Assembly (NCBI GenBank): GCA_949486985.1
Contig: CATBLW010000030.1
Span: forward strand, 1-16,331
Origin: Prochlorococcus marinus str. MIT 9215
Lineage (GTDB): Bacteria; Cyanobacteriota; Cyanobacteriia; PCC-6307; Cyanobiaceae
DNA length: 16,331 bases
Reading direction: 5' to 3'
Both the position numbers and the translations under genes were made by a program. Below, one piece after another: positions 13,282 through 16,331 of the stretch. The number at the start of each line of letters is the position of its first letter. Positions within the stretch are counted from its first letter, which is position 1. The notes under the pieces are model-generated. The model did not search any database. It was not told the DNA's origin and saw only the letters and a list, made by a program, of their open reading frames with translations.

Positions 13282-14379
13282 ATGGACTCTTCCAACCTGA
13301 TCTCACAACTTGAGGCCGCAAGGACCAGTTTCCGAAGTCTTGAGAGGCAACTGGCAGATCCTGATGTTGCGGTAGATCCAAAACGTCTAGAAAATATTGC
13401 CCGAGAACGAGCACGGCTTGAACCCCTCGTTTTGGATTACGAGGACCTCCAAAGCGTTGAGCAGCAGACGCAGCAGGCCCGTGAACTGCTGCGCGACAGC
13501 AGAGGGGATCAAGACATGGAATCTTTGGCACAGGAGGAGCTCGAGCAACTTGAATGCCGCATGGCAGATCTCTTGCAGCGCCTCACTCTTGCCCTGTTAC
13601 CGCGAGACCCTCGAGATGACCGCAGTGTGATGCTGGAGATCCGTGCTGGCGCCGGAGGAGAGGAAGCTTGTCTGTGGGCTGGTGATCTCGCTCGCATGTA
13701 TGAGCGTTTCGGTCAGCGTGTGGGCTGGTCAGTCCAACCAATGAGTGCCACAGAAGCTGATCTTGGTGGCTTCCGGGAACTGATCCTTTCGGTAAAAGGC
13801 GGCGCTGTCTTCAGTCAATTGAAATTCGAAGCCGGCGTGCATCGGGTTCAACGCGTCCCAACCACTGAATCCCAAGGACGTGTGCATACCTCCACCGCAA
13901 CAGTGGCCGTAATGCCAGAGGCTGATCCCGTGGAAGTTCAAATCGAATCCACTGATATCGAAGTCAGCACGGCTCGTTCCGGTGGTGCGGGCGGACAAAA
14001 CGTGAACAAAGTGGAAACAGCGGTTGATCTCCTCCACAAGCCCACAGGCATCAGAGTGTTCTGCACCCAAGAGCGCTCACAACTGCAAAACCGAGAGCGT
14101 GCCATGGAGATTCTGCGCGCCAAGCTGCTAGAGCGGCAAATTGCCGAAGCCAACGCCAGGGAAAGTTCTGCTCGACGGGCCCAAGTCGGCAGTGGCGATC
14201 GAAGCGAAAAAATTCGGACCTACAACTACAAGGACAACCGCACCACTGATCATCGACTCGGACGCAACTTTTCCCTGGAACCAATCCTGGAAGGCCAGCT
14301 TGAGGACATCATCGGAGCTTGTATCGCCGAAGAGCAGCGCCGTCAGATGGAAGAGATCAGTCAACAAAACGAGGACTGA
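13282..14379 (+). CDS. prfA: Peptide chain release factor 1
   Basis: RF1 reads UAA and UAG stop codons and triggers peptide release. From the ATG at 13282 it has 365 residues. The tripeptide reading-head motif is PTT (193-195, PxT type, in RVPTTESQGRVHTS), which separates it from RF2 (SPF). The catalytic GGQ is at 237-239 in RSGGAGGQNVNKVETAV; its glutamine is normally methylated by PrmC. A GTG three codons earlier (13273) is an alternative start. The N-terminal coiled coil covers roughly residues 1-100. It follows rpmE by 69 nt and is convergent with the HNH gene. Confidence 0.97.
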   Translation: MDSSNLISQLEAARTSFRSLERQLADPDVAVDPKRLENIARERARLEPLVLDYEDLQSVEQQTQQARELLRDSRGDQDMESLAQEELEQLECRMADLLQRLTLALLPRDPRDDRSVMLEIRAGAGGEEACLWAGDLARMYERFGQRVGWSVQPMSATEADLGGFRELILSVKGGAVFSQLKFEAGVHRVQRVPTTESQGRVHTSTATVAVMPEADPVEVQIESTDIEVSTARSGGAGGQNVNKVETAVDLLHKPTGIRVFCTQERSQLQNRERAMEILRAKLLERQIAEANARESSARRAQVGSGDRSEKIRTYNYKDNRTTDHRLGRNFSLEPILEGQLEDIIGACIAEEQRRQMEEISQQNED

Positions 14380-14386
14380 ACGGTTG

Positions 14387-14416
14387 CGGTTGGCACGAAA
14401 GGTTCAACGCCAACCG
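14387..14416. terminator. Possible bidirectional terminator hairpin between prfA and the HNH gene
   Basis: CGGTTGGC (14387-14394) and GCCAACCG (14409-14416) form a perfect 8-bp stem with a 14-nt loop. It lies just where the convergent prfA and HNH transcripts end, and its right arm is the last coding bases of the HNH gene. Neither side has a T-run, so it is at best a weak or Rho-assisted terminator, or a 3'-end stabilising stem. Confidence 0.4.
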
Positions 14417-14907
14417 ATCACATACTTCGCCCACTGGCTATGGCCACCAGAATTGATCCGCCTAATCGCTTCAAAGCTAAGGCTGTTTAAAGGTCTGCGG
14501 GGCACTCTTTGCAAGGGCATCTCCGCTTCTTGCGGCGTGCGATTGCCCTTATGCACGTTGCACGGCAAGCAAGCAGTCGTGACATTTTCCCATGAATCGC
14601 TCCCTCCACGGCTACGAGGAATCACATGGTCGATGGAGAGCGTGTCTCCGCGATAGCCGCAGTATTGACAACAGTGACCATCACGCTGAAACAGATTGCG
14701 ACGCGTCAACGGCATAGGCCGAAAGGGCACGCGCACAAACGTCCGCAAGCGAATCACCGTAGGCAACATCGTGTCCTCACGAATCTTGCGACTGGAGTCC
14801 TCCTCCAGACTCTCAGCCTTGCCCTTCAACATCATCACCATGGCGCGCCGCCAGGTGGTGATGTTCAGCGGCTCGTAGGACGCATTGAGAACAAGAACCT
14901 GGCCCAT
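14404..14907 (-). CDS. HNH endonuclease family protein
   Basis: The product is 167 residues from the ATG at 14907 (MGQVLVLNASYEPLNITTWR). Upstream in-frame starts exist at 14931 (ATG) and 14964 (TTG), so the N-terminus may be longer. The HNH domain spans about residues 75-125: zinc cysteines C80 and C83, then the DH pair (93-94) in SIDHVIPRSRGGSDSWENVT, N108, and C113-x2-C116 followed by NVHKGNRTP. This is a beta-beta-alpha metal fold able to cut nucleic acid. The N-terminal VLVLNASYEPLN segment is typical of a family widespread in cyanobacteria and other bacteria whose role is unknown. No restriction or homing partner adjoins it. Confidence 0.9.
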   Translation of the reverse strand: MGQVLVLNASYEPLNITTWRRAMVMMLKGKAESLEEDSSRKIREDTMLPTVIRLRTFVRVPFRPMPLTRRNLFQRDGHCCQYCGYRGDTLSIDHVIPRSRGGSDSWENVTTACLPCNVHKGNRTPQEAEMPLQRVPRRPLNSLSFEAIRRINSGGHSQWAKYVIGWR

Positions 14908-14980
14908 GCCAGCCCCGTATTTACGCGGCATGCTAATGGCAGAACACGCTTGACGGCACACCAATGCCTACCCTGCGGCC

Positions 14981-16180
14981 ATGCGAAATCTGATCGCAAC
15001 TCCAACTGATCTGCCCAGAGGGCAGAGCCCAAAGGTGGTGCCTCAAGCCGATCCACGCCAACGGGCTTGGCTGGAAGTCAATCCCGCTGCCATTGAGGCC
15101 AATGCAAAAAGCTTGAAAGGTTGGCTGGCTAAAGGCTGCCAACTGATGGCCGTGGTCAAGGCCGATGGCTATGGGCATGGTGCCGAAACTGTGGCCAGAG
15201 CCGCCCTTCGCGGAGGAGCGAGCAGCCTTGGCATCGCCACTCTTCAGGAGGGGCTAGAGCTCCGCCAGGCTGGTCTTGATGCACCCATCTTGGTGCTCGG
15301 CAATCTCAGCCATGTCGAAGAGCTTCGGGCTTGTCTTGATTGGCAGCTGATTCCCACCCTCAGCAGCATGCGGGAAGCACTGCTCTGCCAGAACCTCGCT
15401 GATGGCAGCGGTAGACAATTCAATGTTCAACTGAAAGTTGATACAGGCATGTCACGCCTCGGCTGCGACTTTCAGAGCGCACCAAGGCTGATCGAAGATA
15501 TTGGTCACCTGAATCATCTCAACCTGAACGGGATCTACAGCCATCTGGCCATGGCTGACGGCGATCGCCACGGAGAAGCTGCTGCGATAACAACACTGCA
15601 GCAAGAGCGTTTTGAGACTGTGCTGCGGTCCATACCAACCACAATTGATCATTGCTGTCGTCACTTGGCCAACTCGGCAGGCACCCTGCGTGATCGCAAC
15701 CTGCACTACGACATGGTTCGCGTTGGCCTGGCTCTCTATGGCCACAATCCATTTGACCAATGGGATGGGGAGATCCAGCTGCATCCAGCCTTGGCGGTGA
15801 AAGCGAGGGTCACCCTGATGCGTGATGTTCCCGCAGGAGTAGCCGTGAGCTACGGCCATCGCTTCATCACCAAGCGCCCCAGCCGATTGGCCGTGGTATC
15901 GATTGGTTATGCCGATGGCGTCAGCAGAGCACTTTCTGGCCGCATCGAAGCGCTGATTAACGGGCAACGCTTACCCCAGGTGGGTGCGATCACCATGGAC
16001 CAACTGATGCTTGATGCCACAGATCATCCAGACATCAATATCGGCAGCGTGGTGACCCTGCTTGGCCAAGATGGCGAGGCCTCCATCACTCCAAAAGAGT
16101 GGAGCAATCTGATCAGCGAATCGATCCCCTGGGAGGTGCTCTGCAGCTTTAAGCATCGACTCCCTCGGCTGGTTACCTGA
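14981..16180 (+). CDS. alr: Alanine racemase
   Basis: This 399-residue PLP enzyme interconverts L- and D-alanine for peptidoglycan synthesis. The cofactor lysine is K60 in LMAVVKADGYGHGAETVA, the family signature, with a TIM-barrel domain following. VDTGMSRLGCDF and YDMVRVGLALYGHNP are further conserved stretches. The C-terminal beta domain has the likely catalytic tyrosine Y291 (AVSYGHRF) and GAITMDQLMLDAT. An extra 28 residues precede the core, so a later start is possible. It is divergent from the HNH gene and followed by tRNA-Ser. A HIP1 octamer lies at 15561-15568. Confidence 0.97.
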   Translation: MRNLIATPTDLPRGQSPKVVPQADPRQRAWLEVNPAAIEANAKSLKGWLAKGCQLMAVVKADGYGHGAETVARAALRGGASSLGIATLQEGLELRQAGLDAPILVLGNLSHVEELRACLDWQLIPTLSSMREALLCQNLADGSGRQFNVQLKVDTGMSRLGCDFQSAPRLIEDIGHLNHLNLNGIYSHLAMADGDRHGEAAAITTLQQERFETVLRSIPTTIDHCCRHLANSAGTLRDRNLHYDMVRVGLALYGHNPFDQWDGEIQLHPALAVKARVTLMRDVPAGVAVSYGHRFITKRPSRLAVVSIGYADGVSRALSGRIEALINGQRLPQVGAITMDQLMLDATDHPDINIGSVVTLLGQDGEASITPKEWSNLISESIPWEVLCSFKHRLPRLVT

Positions 16181-16216
16181 GATCGCCATACGCGAACAAA
16201 GTGACAGGGCTGTTGG

Positions 16217-16222
16217 TAAGGT
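16217..16222 (+). promoter_or_regulatory. Candidate -10 element (TAAGGT) upstream of tRNA-Ser
   Basis: TAAGGT, preceded by TTGG, lies 12 nt before the 5' end of the mature tRNA. It fits a TANNNT -10 box and would place transcription start a few bases before the tRNA. No clear -35 is seen. It repeats the TAAGGT found ahead of rpmJ. Confidence 0.35.
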
Positions 16223-16234
16223 GTGAAAGCCGCT

Positions 16235-16323
16235 GGAGAGGTGGCCGAGTGGTTGAAGGCGGCTCCCTGCTAAGGAGTTACAGGAGGCAACTCTTGTCGA
16301 GGGTTCGAATCCCTCCCTCTCCG
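16235..16323 (+). tRNA. tRNA-Ser (anticodon GCU)
   Basis: An 89-nt class II tRNA. The acceptor stem GGAGAGG (16235-16241) pairs with CCTCTCC (16316-16322), with discriminator G at 16323. The D-arm GCCGAGTGGTTGAAGGC is typical of serine tRNAs. The anticodon stem GCTCC/GGAGT encloses CTGCTAA, giving anticodon GCT at 16269-16271, which reads AGC and AGU. A long variable arm precedes the T-arm GAGGG-TTCGAAT-CCCTC. CCA is not encoded; GTTG follows, so CCA must be added after transcription. The serine identity elements (long variable arm, G73) are all present. Confidence 0.97.
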
Positions 16324-16331
16324 TTGAAAGA

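Noticed and set aside
14141..14656. Plus-strand open frame of 171 codons spanning the end of prfA and the HNH gene
   Set aside because: It overlaps two well-supported genes and its translation shows no recognisable family.
14950..14974. TTGACG ... TACCCT as a promoter for alr
   Set aside because: The spacing is only 13 nt and the implied start would be at or within the alr start codon, so it is not a credible promoter pair.
15452..15967. Minus-strand open frame of 171 codons inside alr
   Set aside because: It is fully covered by alr, which has clear motifs throughout; no family features or ribosome-binding site support it.
1..16331. Mobile elements, CRISPR arrays, prophage or defence islands
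   Set aside because: I saw no transposase, spaced identical repeats, terminal inverted repeats, integrase or toxin-antitoxin-like pair; the HNH gene alone does not make a defence system.

Overview
The window is a cyanobacterial ribosomal-protein supercluster. It most likely comes from a marine Synechococcus/Cyanobium-type picocyanobacterium: intergenic gaps are short, GC looks moderate to fairly high by eye, gene order is cyanobacterial (truA-rplM-rpsI-rpmE-prfA joined to the end of the alpha operon), L31 is of the zinc-ligand-poor type, and only two copies of the GCGATCGC (HIP1) octamer were noticed. I cannot name a species from sequence alone.

Layout, left to right. Bases 1-2217 are the end of the S10 operon: the tail of rplB, then rpsS, rplV, rpsC, rplP and rpmC. 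Bases 2235-7809 are the spc operon: rpsQ, rplN, rplX, rplE, rpsH, rplF, rplR, rpsE, rplO and secY. Bases 7861-8572 hold adk and the tiny rpmJ (38 aa). Bases 8674-10855 are the alpha operon: rpsM, rpsK, rpoA and rplQ. Bases 10878-14379 are truA, rplM, rpsI, rpmE and prfA. All of these are on the + strand. A minus-strand HNH-endonuclease-family gene (14404-14907) is convergent with prfA and divergent from alr (alanine racemase, + strand). The window ends in tRNA-Ser(GCU).

Functionally, nearly everything serves protein synthesis: 30S and 50S proteins, the alpha subunit of RNA polymerase, the Sec translocon channel, adenylate kinase, tRNA pseudouridylation, peptide release factor 1 and a tRNA. 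Alr feeds D-alanine to peptidoglycan. The HNH protein is the only gene of unclear role. Relative to the E. coli arrangement, rpsN, rpmD, map, infA and rpsD are missing from their usual places.

I found no mobile element, CRISPR array, prophage or new defence system. What stands out is in the non-coding gaps: a 202-nt structured leader before rplM with several consecutive perfect hairpins, a leader before the GTG-started rpsM with two competing pairings, and a two-hairpin element between rplO and secY. These are candidates for ribosomal-protein autoregulatory RNAs. They are inferred from base-pairing only. No gene-free stretch exceeds 300 bases.
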